37,268 nucleotides of DNA, taken from NCBI RefSeq assembly GCF_946885855.1, contig NZ_CAMPHH010000001.1, positions 1-37,268 of the forward strand, given 5' to 3'. The notes beneath the pieces were generated by a model. It was not told the DNA's origin and searched no databases. It was given only the letters and a program-made list of their open reading frames with translations. Position 1 is the first letter of the stretch. Every line of letters begins with the position of its first letter. Source of the DNA: an uncultured Actinotalea sp. (GTDB lineage: Bacteria > Actinomycetota > Actinomycetes > Actinomycetales > Cellulomonadaceae). The position numbers were made by a program, and so were the translations under genes. Of the stretch, positions 9,327 through 17,921 are shown piece after piece.

Positions 9327-10268
9327 TCAGCCCGCGGCGCGCTCCGCCCGCGCGGCGACCGCGTCGGCCAGCCGCTCGAGCGCGCCGTGGGCGTAGGACG
9401 GGAAGAGCGACGGCTCGACCAGCTCGAGCTCCATGAGGACGGGCCGCCCGTCGTCGTCCGAGACGAGGTCGACGCGCGCGTAGAGGAAGGGCACGCCGTC
9501 GTCGGACGCGGCGCCGTCGCGGTGGAGGAGGAGGCGGGTCGCCGTCGAGATGACGTCCTGCGCCATCTCGAGCTCCGCGGTCGACGCCTCGACGGCGCTG
9601 ATCTGCTCCTCCTTGTACATGCCGTCGACGGCGACGTCGGGGCCGTCGAGCATCGCGCCCTTGAGAACGCTGTGGGAGTAGCGGCCGTCGACGAAGACGT
9701 GCGCCCGCTCGCCCGCGGTGTCGACGCTGGACAGGTACCGCTGCGCCATGACGGTGCGGCCCTCCGCCAGCAGGCGCCGCGCGTGCGCGATCGCCAGGCC
9801 CCGCGACTGCGGGTCGATGGCCGTGTACCGGCCGGTGTCGAGGCTGCCCGCCGAGACGGCCGGCTTGATGACCATCTCGCCGTGCGCCGGGAACCGCGTG
9901 TGCAGCGCGCGGGAGGACAGGTGCCGCTCGGGCTCGAGCCACTGGGTCGGCACGATGCGCACCCCCGCGGCCTCGAGCTCGCGCAGGTAGTGCTTGTCGG
10001 TGTTCCACGCGATGACCGGCAGCGGGTTCGCGAGCACCGTGCGCCCCGAGACGTCCTCGGCCCAGGCGAGGAACTCCTCCCGGCGCTGCGCGTAGTCCCA
10101 CGCCGACCGCACGACGACGAGGTCGTAGGCGGACCAGTCCACAGCCGGGTCGTCCCAGACCACCGCGTCGGCCTGCACCCCGCGCTCGGCGAGCGCGGCC
10201 AGGAGCGGGGTGTCCTCCGGGTCCAGGTCGGGCAGACGGGAACAGGTCACGAGTCCGATGCGCGTCAC
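9327..10268 (-). CDS. ATP-grasp family ligase, substrate unknown
   Basis: A 313-residue soluble protein. The N-terminal ~95 residues look like a pre-ATP-grasp domain (MTRIGLVTCSRLPDLDPED). The nucleotide-binding VIKPAVSAGS is at 133-142 and the metal-binding MELELVEPSLF near 279-289. This architecture matches COG0189-like ATP-grasp enzymes related to RimK and to the cycloserine-pathway cyclo-ligase DcsG, which join a carboxylate to an amine through an acyl phosphate. Nothing nearby identifies the substrate. The GTG at 10268 follows a TAGGGT -10 by 6 nt without a ribosome site. It is divergent from the STAS gene. Confidence 0.8.
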   Translation of the reverse strand: MTRIGLVTCSRLPDLDPEDTPLLAALAERGVQADAVVWDDPAVDWSAYDLVVVRSAWDYAQRREEFLAWAEDVSGRTVLANPLPVIAWNTDKHYLRELEAAGVRIVPTQWLEPERHLSSRALHTRFPAHGEMVIKPAVSAGSLDTGRYTAIDPQSRGLAIAHARRLLAEGRTVMAQRYLSSVDTAGERAHVFVDGRYSHSVLKGAMLDGPDVAVDGMYKEEQISAVEASTAELEMAQDVISTATRLLLHRDGAASDDGVPFLYARVDLVSDDDGRPVLMELELVEPSLFPSYAHGALERLADAVAARAERAAG

Positions 10269-10274
10269 GAGGAC

Positions 10275-10280
10275 ACCCTA
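10275..10280 (-). promoter_or_regulatory. -10 of the ATP-grasp gene, leaderless type
   Basis: TAGGGT on the minus strand, 6 nt before GTG 10268. Confidence 0.5.
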
Positions 10281-10415
10281 GGCATGCGAGGTGGTCGTCG
10301 GTGCACCGAGGAGTGCACATCCGTGCAAATCCCGACCGGGGGCCAGCGGCGGCGATGGCCCGAACGGGTCACGACAGGCGCGGACGGCGTCCCCGCCGTG
10401 CCAGGAGCGGGGATC

Positions 10416-10421
10416 TACGCT
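10416..10421 (+). promoter_or_regulatory. Candidate -10 of the STAS/XRE-cupin genes
   Basis: TACGCT, 77 nt before the STAS start, would give a leader of about 70 nt that contains the GGAGGA site. No clear -35. Confidence 0.4.
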
Positions 10422-10497
10422 TTCATCGGTGCAGGGGTCGGCAGGTCGCGCCGCGACAGGCCGGGCAGCCGGACCGACACGGAGGAACTGGTCGAGG

Positions 10498-10872
10498 ATG
10501 ATCGAGGCGCTGGGCCGCGAGCACGACGGCGGGTCGTCGGGCATGACGCTGCACGAGGAGCCGGAGCGCTCCGTCGTCGAGGTCTTCGGGGAGGTGGACC
10601 TCGCGGTCCGCCAGAACGCGGGACCCCTGTGCCAGGCGGTCGCGGACCGGCGGCTCCCGGTGGTCATCGAGGCGGGCCGTGTGACCTTCGTCGACTCCGC
10701 CGGGATGTCGATCCTCGTCCGGCTCGCCCGCGACGCCGAGGCCGGCGGCTATCCGGTCGAGCTCCACCACGCGCCGTGGATGCTCCGCGAGCTGCTGACC
10801 ATCACCGGGGTCGACCGGCTCCTGCCGTTCGCGGACGAGCCGTCGGACGGCGACGAGGGCGGCACGTCCTGA
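10498..10872 (+). CDS. STAS-domain anti-sigma factor antagonist
   Basis: A 124-residue single-domain STAS protein. The core EVFGEVDLAVRQNAGPL, followed by VTFVDSAGMSILVRLA, carries the phosphorylatable serine (Ser67 in VDSAGM) used by SpoIIAA/RsbV-type partner-switching antagonists. When dephosphorylated these release a sigma factor from its anti-sigma kinase. No kinase or sigma gene lies in the window. The ATG at 10498 is about 11 nt downstream of GGAGGA, a rather long gap; a later ATG at residue 16 is possible. The stop overlaps the candidate start of the XRE-cupin gene. Confidence 0.85.
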   Translation: MIEALGREHDGGSSGMTLHEEPERSVVEVFGEVDLAVRQNAGPLCQAVADRRLPVVIEAGRVTFVDSAGMSILVRLARDAEAGGYPVELHHAPWMLRELLTITGVDRLLPFADEPSDGDEGGTS

Positions 10873-11480
10873 ACCCGTCGCCGGCCCCCGCACCGCCGCC
10901 CGAGCCGGCCGACGACTCCCTCGCGTCCGTCCTGGGGCACGCCGTCCGGTCGACGCGGCACCGCCTCGGCCTCACCGTGGAGGCGCTCGCCCAGCGCTCC
11001 GGGGTCAGCACCGGCGCGCTGAGCCAGCTCGAGCGGGGGCAGGCGAACCCCTCCCTGCAGACGGTCCAGCGCCTGGCGACGGCTCTCGGCCTGCCGGTCA
11101 CCCAGCTCCTCGAGGCCGCCCCACCGGCCGACCACCTCGTGGTGCGGGCCGACGCCCGGCCGCGGCTCCCTGCGCCGGGTGACGTGCCCGCGGGCGAGGC
11201 GGCGGTCCGCGAGCTCCTCACCCCGGCCGGCGGGCGGCTGCAGGTGATCCGGACCGAGGTCCCTCCCGGGGCGAGCAACGAGTCCGGGCCCTACCGGCAC
11301 CTGGGTCAGGAGTGCGTCGTCGTCCTCGACGGCCGGCTGACCGTGGGAGTGGGCGGGGAGATCCTCGAGCTCGGCCCCGGCGACGCGATCACGTACGACT
11401 GCACCGTCCCGCACTGGTGGGCCAACCGGACGGACGGGATGACCGTCGTGCTCGGCGCGGTGACCCCGCTCGCCTTCTGA
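10869..11480 (+). CDS. XRE-family transcriptional regulator with C-terminal cupin
   Basis: A 203-residue regulator with an HTH (about 24-80, containing LTVEALAQRSGVSTGALSQLERGQ) and a cupin ligand-sensing domain (about 125-197, with YRHLGQECVVVLDGRLTV and LGPGDAITYDCTVPHWW). Length is normal for the PuuR/SinR-cupin family, whose members often control amine, amino-acid or peptide catabolism. No ATG or GTG is available between the STAS stop and the HTH. The best start is CTG at 10869, overlapping the STAS stop as CTGA, with GAGGG upstream; GTG 10776 would overlap STAS by ~95 nt. It is convergent with the DUF1028 gene and is a plausible regulator of the peptide transporter beyond it. Confidence 0.85.
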   Translation: MNPSPAPAPPPEPADDSLASVLGHAVRSTRHRLGLTVEALAQRSGVSTGALSQLERGQANPSLQTVQRLATALGLPVTQLLEAAPPADHLVVRADARPRLPAPGDVPAGEAAVRELLTPAGGRLQVIRTEVPPGASNESGPYRHLGQECVVVLDGRLTVGVGGEILELGPGDAITYDCTVPHWWANRTDGMTVVLGAVTPLAF

Positions 11481-11490
11481 GGCGCGACCC

Positions 11491-12351
11491 TCAGGCCTGA
11501 CGTGGGCCGCCGGCGGCGCGGAGCGCTCCGGACCGGACGCGCAGCTCCTGGAGCACCTCCACGTCGACGCGCTCGGCGAGGAGGCGGTGCTCCAGGTTCT
11601 CCCGGTGGGCCCAGTCCCGCAGGCGGTCCGCCAGGTCGCCACGGCCGAAGCCCGCCGCGCGCAGCAGCACGTCGACCTCGTCGGCCACGTCGCCGGTGAG
11701 CGCGACGGCGGAGCCCTCGTCCGGCCCCTCGACGACGAGCCGGTGGAGCTCGAGCAGGCGCCGCAGCTCACCGACCGGGTCGCCCGCGTCGTCGACCCTG
11801 AGGTCGACCCGGGCCGGCGTCCGCAGGACGCCCGGGTCCTCCGCGCCGAGGACGAGCAGCGCCGCGCTCTGCCGCCCTCGCCGGTCACCTCCGGCCTCCT
11901 CACCGGCGGCGAGCGCGAGCAGGAGGCGCTCGTCGAGGGTCCCCGTCGCGACGGCGAAGGTGTCCGCCATCGCGTGCAGGACCGCCGGTGCGGCCAGGAG
12001 GTTGCCGGCGACGGCGTACCCCTCCCGCAGCAGGTGCCCGGCCGCGCCGCTGCAGGCCGGCCCCGTCCAGGCGGCCGCGCCGCCGCCGGTGTCGACCACG
12101 GCGAGCTGGCGGCGGTCCCGCCCGGGATCCGCCGAGACCAGCGCCTCGACCACCTCGCCCGCCGGGGAGCCTCCCGCGAGCAGGCCCAGGCCCGCGGCGC
12201 GGAAGCGCGTGTTCGTGTGGGCCTGGGTCACCAGCGCCCCGGCGCCGGGAGCGACGCCGGGGACGGTGGCCCCGACGGCCAGGTACCGCGACGCGGTCAC
12301 CGCGCCGAGCGTGCTGCCGTCCGGGTCCAGCGCCACCAGGGAGTACGTCAC
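11491..12351 (-). CDS. DUF1028 family protein (Ntn-hydrolase-like)
   Basis: A 286-residue protein beginning TYSLVALDPDGSTLGAV, with ATVPGVAPGAGALVTQAHTN, the hallmark blocks of DUF1028. This family is thought to have an N-terminal-nucleophile-hydrolase-like fold and is often encoded beside peptide transporters and aminohydrolases; its activity is not established. The C-terminal ~90 residues (from DLRVDDAGDPV) form the usual extra domain. The GTG at 12351 has GGAGGGGG about eight bases upstream. Divergent from the peptide ABC operon, and the two probably share a regulatory region. It ends 10 nt from the XRE-cupin stop, with both stops inside a 6-bp CTGAGG/CCTCAG inverted repeat (11477-11494). 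Confidence 0.85.
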   Translation of the reverse strand: MTYSLVALDPDGSTLGAVTASRYLAVGATVPGVAPGAGALVTQAHTNTRFRAAGLGLLAGGSPAGEVVEALVSADPGRDRRQLAVVDTGGGAAAWTGPACSGAAGHLLREGYAVAGNLLAAPAVLHAMADTFAVATGTLDERLLLALAAGEEAGGDRRGRQSAALLVLGAEDPGVLRTPARVDLRVDDAGDPVGELRRLLELHRLVVEGPDEGSAVALTGDVADEVDVLLRAAGFGRGDLADRLRDWAHRENLEHRLLAERVDVEVLQELRVRSGALRAAGGPRQA

Positions 12352-12432
12352 CGGCGCCCCCTCCCCCTCACGTCGCCGTCCCGGCCGACGCGCTCGCGAC
12401 TGTCAACTCTGTGTAACGGTTCGCCCAGGGTC

Positions 12433-12463
12433 TTGACCACGGACGGTTTGCCTTCGCCATAAT
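12433..12463 (+). promoter_or_regulatory. Promoter of the peptide ABC operon
   Basis: TTGACC (12433-12438) and CATAAT (12458-12463), 19 nt apart, form one of the best sigma-70-like pairs in the window. The expected start near 12470 gives a leader of about 60 nt with GAGGAGG before the ATG at 12531. Confidence 0.6.
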
Positions 12464-12472
12464 GACGGAACT

Positions 12473-12487
12473 TCATCATATTGATGA
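12473..12487. promoter_or_regulatory. Palindromic candidate operator at the peptide operon promoter
   Basis: TCATCA-TAT-TGATGA is a perfect 15-bp inverted repeat that starts 10 nt after the -10, that is at the predicted transcription start. It is AT-rich in a GC-rich genome. The position suits repressor binding; the XRE-cupin protein is a candidate. Confidence 0.5.
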
Positions 12488-12530
12488 CGCGGCGTCCAGA
12501 GTCGCCCGCGTCGGACCGAGGAGGTCATCC

Positions 12531-14096
12531 ATGAGACGCACCACGAGATGGGTGCCCGTCGTGGCGGCAGCGGCGCTGCTCGCCGCCTGCTCCACCGGGG
12601 AGGGCGTCGACCTCGAGGGCGAGGACGGCGCGTCGGGCGAGGAGACGACCGGGACGGAGGGCGGCGAGGACGCCGGAGCCGGCACCCTCGTGGCGGCGAT
12701 CGCGGGCGAGCCGGACCAGCTCGACCCCCACCGCACGAGCTCCTACTTCTCCTTCCAGGTGCTCGAGAACGTCTTCGACACGCTCGTCGAGCCCGACGAG
12801 AACCTCGAGATGCAGCCCGCCCTGGCCGAGTCCTGGGAGGTCAGCGACGACCAGCTGACCTGGACCTTCGACCTGCGGGACGACGTCGTCTGGCACGACG
12901 GCTCGCCGTTCACGGCGCAGGACGTCGTCTACTCCTACACCCGGATCATCGACGAGGAGCTCGCCAACGCCTGGCGCTTCGCCGCCGTCACCGAGGTCTC
13001 CGCCCCCGACGACGACACGGTCGTCATCGAGGTGTCCGCCCCGACGCCGAACCTGCTGCCGAGCATCGGCGGCTTCAAGGGCATGGCGATCGTGCAGCAG
13101 GAGAACGTCGAGAGCGGGGACATCACGACCGCGCCCGTGGGCACGGGACCCTTCTCCCTCGCCGACTACAGCACCGGCGAGTCGATCGAGCTCGTGGCCA
13201 ACCCCGACTGGTGGGGCGGCGCTCCGGAGGTCGCCGGGGTGACGTTCCGCTTCGTCCCGGAGCCGACGACGGCGATCGCCGAGCTCACCGCGGGCGGCGT
13301 GCACTGGACCGACAACGTCCCGCCGCAGCGGGTCGAGCAGCTCTCCGGCGACGACGCCCTGGTCGTGGAGTCGGCGGCGAGCAACGACTACTGGTACCTG
13401 GCCGCGAACCAGGCCCGCGAGCCGTTCTCCGACGTGCGGGTCCGGCAGGCGATCTCCTACGCGATCGACCGCGACGCGATCGCCCAGGTCACCCAGTACG
13501 GCAACGCCACCGTGAACCAGCTGGCGATCCCCGAGACGAGCGGCTGGTACACGGAGTACGACCGCTACGCGCACGACCCGCAGCGGGCGCAGGAGCTGCT
13601 CGCCGAGGCCGGCGTCACCGACCTCGAGATGGACCTCATGGTCACGAGCGAGTACCCGGAGACCGTCACGGCCGCCCAGGTCATCGCCGCCCAGCTCGCC
13701 GAGGTCGGGATCACGGTCACCCCGCGGGAGCTCGACTTCGCGACGTGGCTCGCGGAGCAGGGCGAGGGGAGCTACGACCTGCTCATGCTCGGCTGGCTCG
13801 GCAACATCGACCCGGACGACTTCTACTACGCCCAGCACCACAGCACCGGGTCCTTCAACTTCCAGGGCTACAGCAACGCAGAGGTGGACGCCCTCCTCGA
13901 CGAGGCCCGGACGGAGACCGACGACGACGCCCGCAAGGCCCTGTACGACGCGGCCGCGACGCAGATCGCGGACGACGCCAGCTACGTCTACCTCTACAAC
14001 CCCGACGTCGTGCAGGCGTGGGTGCCCGAGGTGACCGGCTACGTGGCCCGCGGCGACGGCGCCATCCGGTTCCGCGACGTGGGCCTCGCCGACTGA
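12531..14096 (+). CDS. Peptide/nickel-type ABC transporter substrate-binding lipoprotein
   Basis: A 521-residue extracytoplasmic SBP_bac_5 protein (DppA/OppA family). The signal peptide ends in LLAAC|S, a lipobox with Cys20, followed by a ~45-residue acidic Gly/Glu/Thr linker. Family blocks: LDPHRTSSYFSFQVLENVFDTLVE, LTWTFDLRDDVVWHDGSPFTAQDVVYSY, VGTGPF, VRQAISYAIDRDAI and NPDVVQAWVPEVTGY. It delivers a peptide-like solute to the permeases encoded next. GAGGAGG lies 7 nt before the ATG at 12531; an in-frame upstream ATG at 12462 lies inside the promoter and is rejected. The stop overlaps the next ATG by one base. Confidence 0.93.
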   Translation: MRRTTRWVPVVAAAALLAACSTGEGVDLEGEDGASGEETTGTEGGEDAGAGTLVAAIAGEPDQLDPHRTSSYFSFQVLENVFDTLVEPDENLEMQPALAESWEVSDDQLTWTFDLRDDVVWHDGSPFTAQDVVYSYTRIIDEELANAWRFAAVTEVSAPDDDTVVIEVSAPTPNLLPSIGGFKGMAIVQQENVESGDITTAPVGTGPFSLADYSTGESIELVANPDWWGGAPEVAGVTFRFVPEPTTAIAELTAGGVHWTDNVPPQRVEQLSGDDALVVESAASNDYWYLAANQAREPFSDVRVRQAISYAIDRDAIAQVTQYGNATVNQLAIPETSGWYTEYDRYAHDPQRAQELLAEAGVTDLEMDLMVTSEYPETVTAAQVIAAQLAEVGITVTPRELDFATWLAEQGEGSYDLLMLGWLGNIDPDDFYYAQHHSTGSFNFQGYSNAEVDALLDEARTETDDDARKALYDAAATQIADDASYVYLYNPDVVQAWVPEVTGYVARGDGAIRFRDVGLAD

Positions 14097-15040
14097 TGCT
14101 CCGCTTCACCCTCCTGCGGGCAGGGCACGCCGTCGTCGTCCTCCTGGGCGTCACGGTCGTCGTCTTCGCCCTCGTGCACCTGGTGCCCGGGGACCCCGTG
14201 CGGGTCGCCCTGGGCACCAGGTTCACGCAGGAGGCCTACGACGCGCTGCGGGCCGCCTCGGGCCTGGACCAGCCCCTGCTGACGCAGTACGTGCAGTACG
14301 TGGGCAACGCCGTGACGGGGGACCTGGGGGTGAGCTTCCGCAGCGGGACGCCGGTGACCACGGTGCTGCTCGAACGGCTCCCGGCGACCGTCTCGCTCGC
14401 GGCGGCGGCGATGGTGGTGGCGCTGGCCGTCTCCTTCCCCCTGGGGATCTACGCCGCCACGCACCACGGTCGGCTCAGCGACGCCGTCGTCCGCGTGGCG
14501 AGCCAGGTGGGCGTGTCCGTCCCGGACTTCTGGCTCGGGATCGTCTTCATCCTCGTGTTCTCGGTGACGCTCGGGTGGCTGCCACCCTCCGGGTACGTCC
14601 CGCTCACCGAGGACCCGCTGGGCTGGCTGCAGCGGGTCACGATGCCGGCGCTGGCCGTCGGCCTCGTGTCCGGTGCGATCCTCACGCGGTTCGTCCGCAG
14701 CGCGGTCCTGGAGTCGCTCGGCTCCGACCACGCCCGGACGGCCCGCGCGAAGGGTCTGCGCCGTCGGGTCGTGCTGGGCCGCCACGTCGTCCGCAACGCG
14801 ATGGTGCCGGTGATCACGGTCGTCGGCGTGCAGGCCGCGACCCTGCTGGGCGGGATCATCGTCGTCGAGGTCGTCTTCGCCTGGCCGGGCCTCGGCCGGC
14901 TCGTCTTCGACGCCGTCGCGGCGCGCGACTACCCGGTCGTGCAGGGCGCGGTGCTCCTCGTGGCCGCGCTGTTCCTCCTGGTCAGCTTCGTGGTGGACGT
15001 GCTCTACGGCCGCATCGACCCGAGGATCTCGGTCCGGTGA
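14096..15040 (+). CDS. Peptide ABC transporter permease, DppB type
   Basis: A 314-residue inner-membrane permease with six hydrophobic segments. It has the DppB N-terminus (LRFTLLRAGHAVVVLLGVTVVVFALVHLVPGDPV, read in parts), GLDQPLLTQYVQYVGNAVTGDLG, and the cytoplasmic EAA-like loop HARTARAKGL that contacts the ATPases. The ATG overlaps the stop of the binding-protein gene (TGATG). It forms the heterodimeric channel with the next gene product. Confidence 0.93.
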   Translation: MLRFTLLRAGHAVVVLLGVTVVVFALVHLVPGDPVRVALGTRFTQEAYDALRAASGLDQPLLTQYVQYVGNAVTGDLGVSFRSGTPVTTVLLERLPATVSLAAAAMVVALAVSFPLGIYAATHHGRLSDAVVRVASQVGVSVPDFWLGIVFILVFSVTLGWLPPSGYVPLTEDPLGWLQRVTMPALAVGLVSGAILTRFVRSAVLESLGSDHARTARAKGLRRRVVLGRHVVRNAMVPVITVVGVQAATLLGGIIVVEVVFAWPGLGRLVFDAVAARDYPVVQGAVLLVAALFLLVSFVVDVLYGRIDPRISVR

Positions 15041-15906
15041 GCGCGACGACCCGGCCGTCGTCGGCCCTGCGCCTCCTCCTCGGCAACCCCGTCTCGGCCG
15101 CCGGCCTCGGCGTGCTCGCCACCCTCGTCGTGCTGGCCCTGGCCGGCCCGCTCGTCGCGCCCTACGGACCCAACGACGTCGACGTCACCCGCACCCTCCA
15201 GCCGCCCAGCGGTGCCCACTGGTTCGGGACGGACGACCTGGGCCGGGACGTGCTCAGCCGGGTGGTGCTCGCCGCCAGGGTGTCGCTGCAGGTCAGCCTC
15301 GTCAGCGTGAGCATCGCCCTCGTCGTCGGCGTCCTCCTCGGGCTGCTCGCCGGGTACTTCCGCGGGTGGGCGGACACGGTCGTCATGCGCGTCGTCGACG
15401 TCCTGTTCGCCTTCCCGGTCATGCTCCTGGCCATCGCCATCGTGGCGGTCCTGGGCCCGGGCCTCACCACCGCGATGGTCGCCATCGGGGTCGTCTTCGT
15501 CCCCGTCTTCGCCCGGGTCACCCGCGCGAGCGTGCTCGGAGTCCGCGAGGAGCCCTACGTGCGGGCCGCCGTCTCCCTCGGCGCCCGCCCGCTGCGCGTC
15601 ATCCGCACCCACGTGCTCCCGAACGTCACCGCGCCGATCATCGTGCAGGCCTCGCTCAGCCTCGCCTTCGCGATCCTGTCCGAGGCGGCGCTGTCCTTCC
15701 TCGGCCTGGGCGTCCAGCCACCGGACCCGTCCTGGGGCCGGATGCTCTTCGACGGCCGGGCGTTCACCGGGGCGTGGTGGATGAGCGTCTTCCCCGGGCT
15801 CGCCATCTTCGTCACGGTGCTGGGGTTCAACCTGGTCGGTGACGGTCTGCGGGACGTGCTCGACCCGCGCCAGCGGTCCGTCCTGGAGTCCCGGAGGGGC
15901 CGATGA
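15037..15906 (+). CDS. Peptide ABC transporter permease, DppC type
   Basis: A 289-residue inner-membrane protein with the DppC signature HWFGTDDLGRDVLSRVV, six hydrophobic segments, the EAA loop EEPYVRAAVSLGA, and the conserved LSFLGLGVQPPDPSWG near the C-terminus. The GTG at 15037 overlaps the previous stop by four bases (GTGA), giving tight translational coupling with its channel partner. Confidence 0.93.
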   Translation: MSATTRPSSALRLLLGNPVSAAGLGVLATLVVLALAGPLVAPYGPNDVDVTRTLQPPSGAHWFGTDDLGRDVLSRVVLAARVSLQVSLVSVSIALVVGVLLGLLAGYFRGWADTVVMRVVDVLFAFPVMLLAIAIVAVLGPGLTTAMVAIGVVFVPVFARVTRASVLGVREEPYVRAAVSLGARPLRVIRTHVLPNVTAPIIVQASLSLAFAILSEAALSFLGLGVQPPDPSWGRMLFDGRAFTGAWWMSVFPGLAIFVTVLGFNLVGDGLRDVLDPRQRSVLESRRGR

Positions 15907-16895
15907 GCAGCACCGTCCCGTCCTCCGCCACCGCGGCGTTCGCGGTCGAGGACCTCCACGTCACGCTCGGGCGCGGCAGCCGCGCCGCACCCGTCGTCCG
16001 CGGGGTGTCGTGGTCCGTCGAGCCGGGCCGCACCCTCGGCGTCGTGGGCGAGTCCGGGTCCGGCAAGTCGATGACCGTCCTCGCCGCGACGGGGCTCGTC
16101 CCGCCGCCCGCCACGGTGCGCGGCCGTGCGCTGCTGGACGGGACGGACCTGCTGACGCTGCGCGGCCGCGCGCTCGAGCGGGTCCGGGGCAGCCGGCTCG
16201 GCTTCGTCTTCCAGGACCCGATGACCTCGCTCAACCCGCTCCTGACGGTGGAGCGGCAGATCACCGAGGGCCTCGAGGAGCACCGCGGGATGACCCGGCG
16301 GGCGGCCCGGGGCCGGGCGCGTGAGCTCCTGGACCTCGTGGGCATCCCCGACCCCGACCGGCGCCTGGACACCTACCCCCACCAGATGTCCGGCGGCATG
16401 CGCCAACGCGTGATGATCGCGATCGCGCTGGCCTGCGAGCCCGCGGTCCTCGTCGCCGACGAGCCCACGACCGCCCTCGACGTCACCACCCAGGCGCAGA
16501 TCCTCGACGTCGTCCGCGACCTCCAGGAGCGCATCGGCATGGCGGTCGTCTGGATCAGCCACGACCTCGGCGTCGTCGGCGGCATCGCGGACGAGGTGGT
16601 CGTCATGTACAGCGGCCAGGTGGTCGAGCAGGCGCCGGTGCAGACGCTGCACGACGCCCCCGCGCACCCGTACACGCGCGGTCTGCTCGGCGCGCGGCCC
16701 CGCCTCGGCCAGGCGCAGACCGAGCTCGTGGCCATCCCCGGCGCGCCGCCGGACCCGCGCGCGCTGCCGCCCGGGTGCGCCTTCCACGACCGCTGCACCG
16801 TCCGGGGCGACCCGCGGTGCGCCACGCAGGTGCCCCCGCTCGCCGCCGTCGGGCCCGACCACCTCGCCCGCACCTTCTACCTGGAGGCACGATGA
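15903..16895 (+). CDS. Peptide ABC transporter ATPase, DppD type
   Basis: A 330-residue ATPase. Walker A is GESGSGKSM, the Q-loop segment [12 protein letters not shown], the signature MSGGMRQR and Walker [13 protein letters not shown], followed by ISHDLGVV. The C-terminal oligopeptide-transporter domain has the cysteine pattern [10 protein letters not shown]...C seen in DppD/OppD, where it can hold a metal cluster. The ATG overlaps the previous stop by ATGA. Confidence 0.93.
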   Translation: MSSTVPSSATAAFAVEDLHVTLGRGSRAAPVVRGVSWSVEPGRTLGVVGESGSGKSMTVLAATGLVPPPATVRGRALLDGTDLLTLRGRALERVRGSRLGFVFQDPMTSLNPLLTVERQITEGLEEHRGMTRRAARGRARELLDLVGIPDPDRRLDTYPHQMSGGMRQRVMIAIALACEPAVLVADEPTTALDVTTQAQILDVVRDLQERIGMAVVWISHDLGVVGGIADEVVVMYSGQVVEQAPVQTLHDAPAHPYTRGLLGARPRLGQAQTELVAIPGAPPDPRALPPGCAFHDRCTVRGDPRCATQVPPLAAVGPDHLARTFYLEAR

Positions 16896-17914
16896 GCGCC
16901 CCCGACGACGGCGCCCCGCTGCTGCGGGTGCAGCACCTCACCGTGCGCTTCCCGGCGGCCCGGGAGGGGCGCGCCCGCCGCTGGGTGCACGCCGTCGAGG
17001 ACGTCTCCCTGGACGTCCCGCGCGGCACGACGCTCGGGCTCGTCGGCGAGTCCGGCTCGGGCAAGTCCACCATCGGCAACGCGCTCACCGGACTGGTGCG
17101 GCCGACCGGCGGGTCCGTGCACCTCGACGGTGAGGACGTCCTGGCGGCTCGGGGCGCTCGGGCCCGTGAGCTGCGCCGCCGGGTCGCGATGGTCTTCCAG
17201 GACCCGTACGCCTCCCTCGACCCGCGGCGGACGATCAGGGCGACGGTCCGCGAGCCGATGGACGTCCACCGCCGCGGCGGGAGCCGGGGCGCGCGCGACG
17301 CCAGGGTCAGCGAGCTTCTCGAGCTCGTCGGGCTGCCCGGCTCGGTCGCGGACCGCTACCCGCACGAGCTGTCGGGCGGGCAGCGGCAGCGCGAGAGCAT
17401 CGCCCGGGCGCTCGCGGCCGACCCGGACCTCGTCGTGCTCGACGAGGCGACGGCGTCGCTCGACGTCTCCGTCCAGGCGCAGATCATGAACCTGCTCCGG
17501 CGCCTCCAGCACGAGCTGGGCCTGACCTACCTCTTCATCTCCCACGACCTCGCCGCCGTGGAGCACATGAGCGACCGCGTCGTGGTGATGTACCTGGGCC
17601 GGGTCATGGAGGAGGGCACCCGCGAGGAGCTCTACGCCCGGCCGGGGCACCCGTACACGCAGGCGCTGCTGTCCGCGATCCCGCAGGACGACCCCGCCGT
17701 CGAGCGCTCGCGGGAGCGGATCCTCCTGACCGGGGAGCTCCCGAGCCCGCTCGAGCCGCCGTCGGGGTGCGTGTTCCGCACGCGCTGCCCGCTGGCGGTG
17801 GAGGCGTGCGCGCACGCGGTCGAGCCCCACGTGCTGGGGGCGGATCACGTCTCGTGGTGCCTGCGCACCGACGAGGCGCTGCGCCGCGACCGGCTCCGGC
17901 GCGCCTCGGCCTGA
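16892..17914 (+). CDS. Peptide ABC transporter ATPase, DppF type
   Basis: A 340-residue ATPase that pairs with the preceding one. Walker A is GESGSGKST, then VFQDPYASLDPRR, signature LSGGQRQRESIARAL, Walker B LVVLDEATASLD and C-terminal CVFRTRCPLAVEAC. The ATG overlaps the previous stop by ATGA, completing a five-gene operon without gaps. The Walker B has DEAT in place of the usual DEPT, a known tolerated variant. It ends 7 nt from the convergent OpuC-type ATPase gene, leaving almost no room for a terminator. Confidence 0.93.
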   Translation: MSAPDDGAPLLRVQHLTVRFPAAREGRARRWVHAVEDVSLDVPRGTTLGLVGESGSGKSTIGNALTGLVRPTGGSVHLDGEDVLAARGARARELRRRVAMVFQDPYASLDPRRTIRATVREPMDVHRRGGSRGARDARVSELLELVGLPGSVADRYPHELSGGQRQRESIARALAADPDLVVLDEATASLDVSVQAQIMNLLRRLQHELGLTYLFISHDLAAVEHMSDRVVVMYLGRVMEEGTREELYARPGHPYTQALLSAIPQDDPAVERSRERILLTGELPSPLEPPSGCVFRTRCPLAVEACAHAVEPHVLGADHVSWCLRTDEALRRDRLRRASA

Positions 17915-17921
17915 GTGCGGG

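Noticed and set aside
11477..11494. 6-bp inverted repeat between XRE-cupin and DUF1028 as a terminator
   Set aside because: The stem is short and has no T-tail; it may simply reflect the two facing stop codons.
12548..15040. An 830-codon plus-strand frame over the peptide binding protein
   Set aside because: Only the last 314 codons (from 14096) are the permease; the earlier part is an out-of-frame reading of the binding-protein gene.
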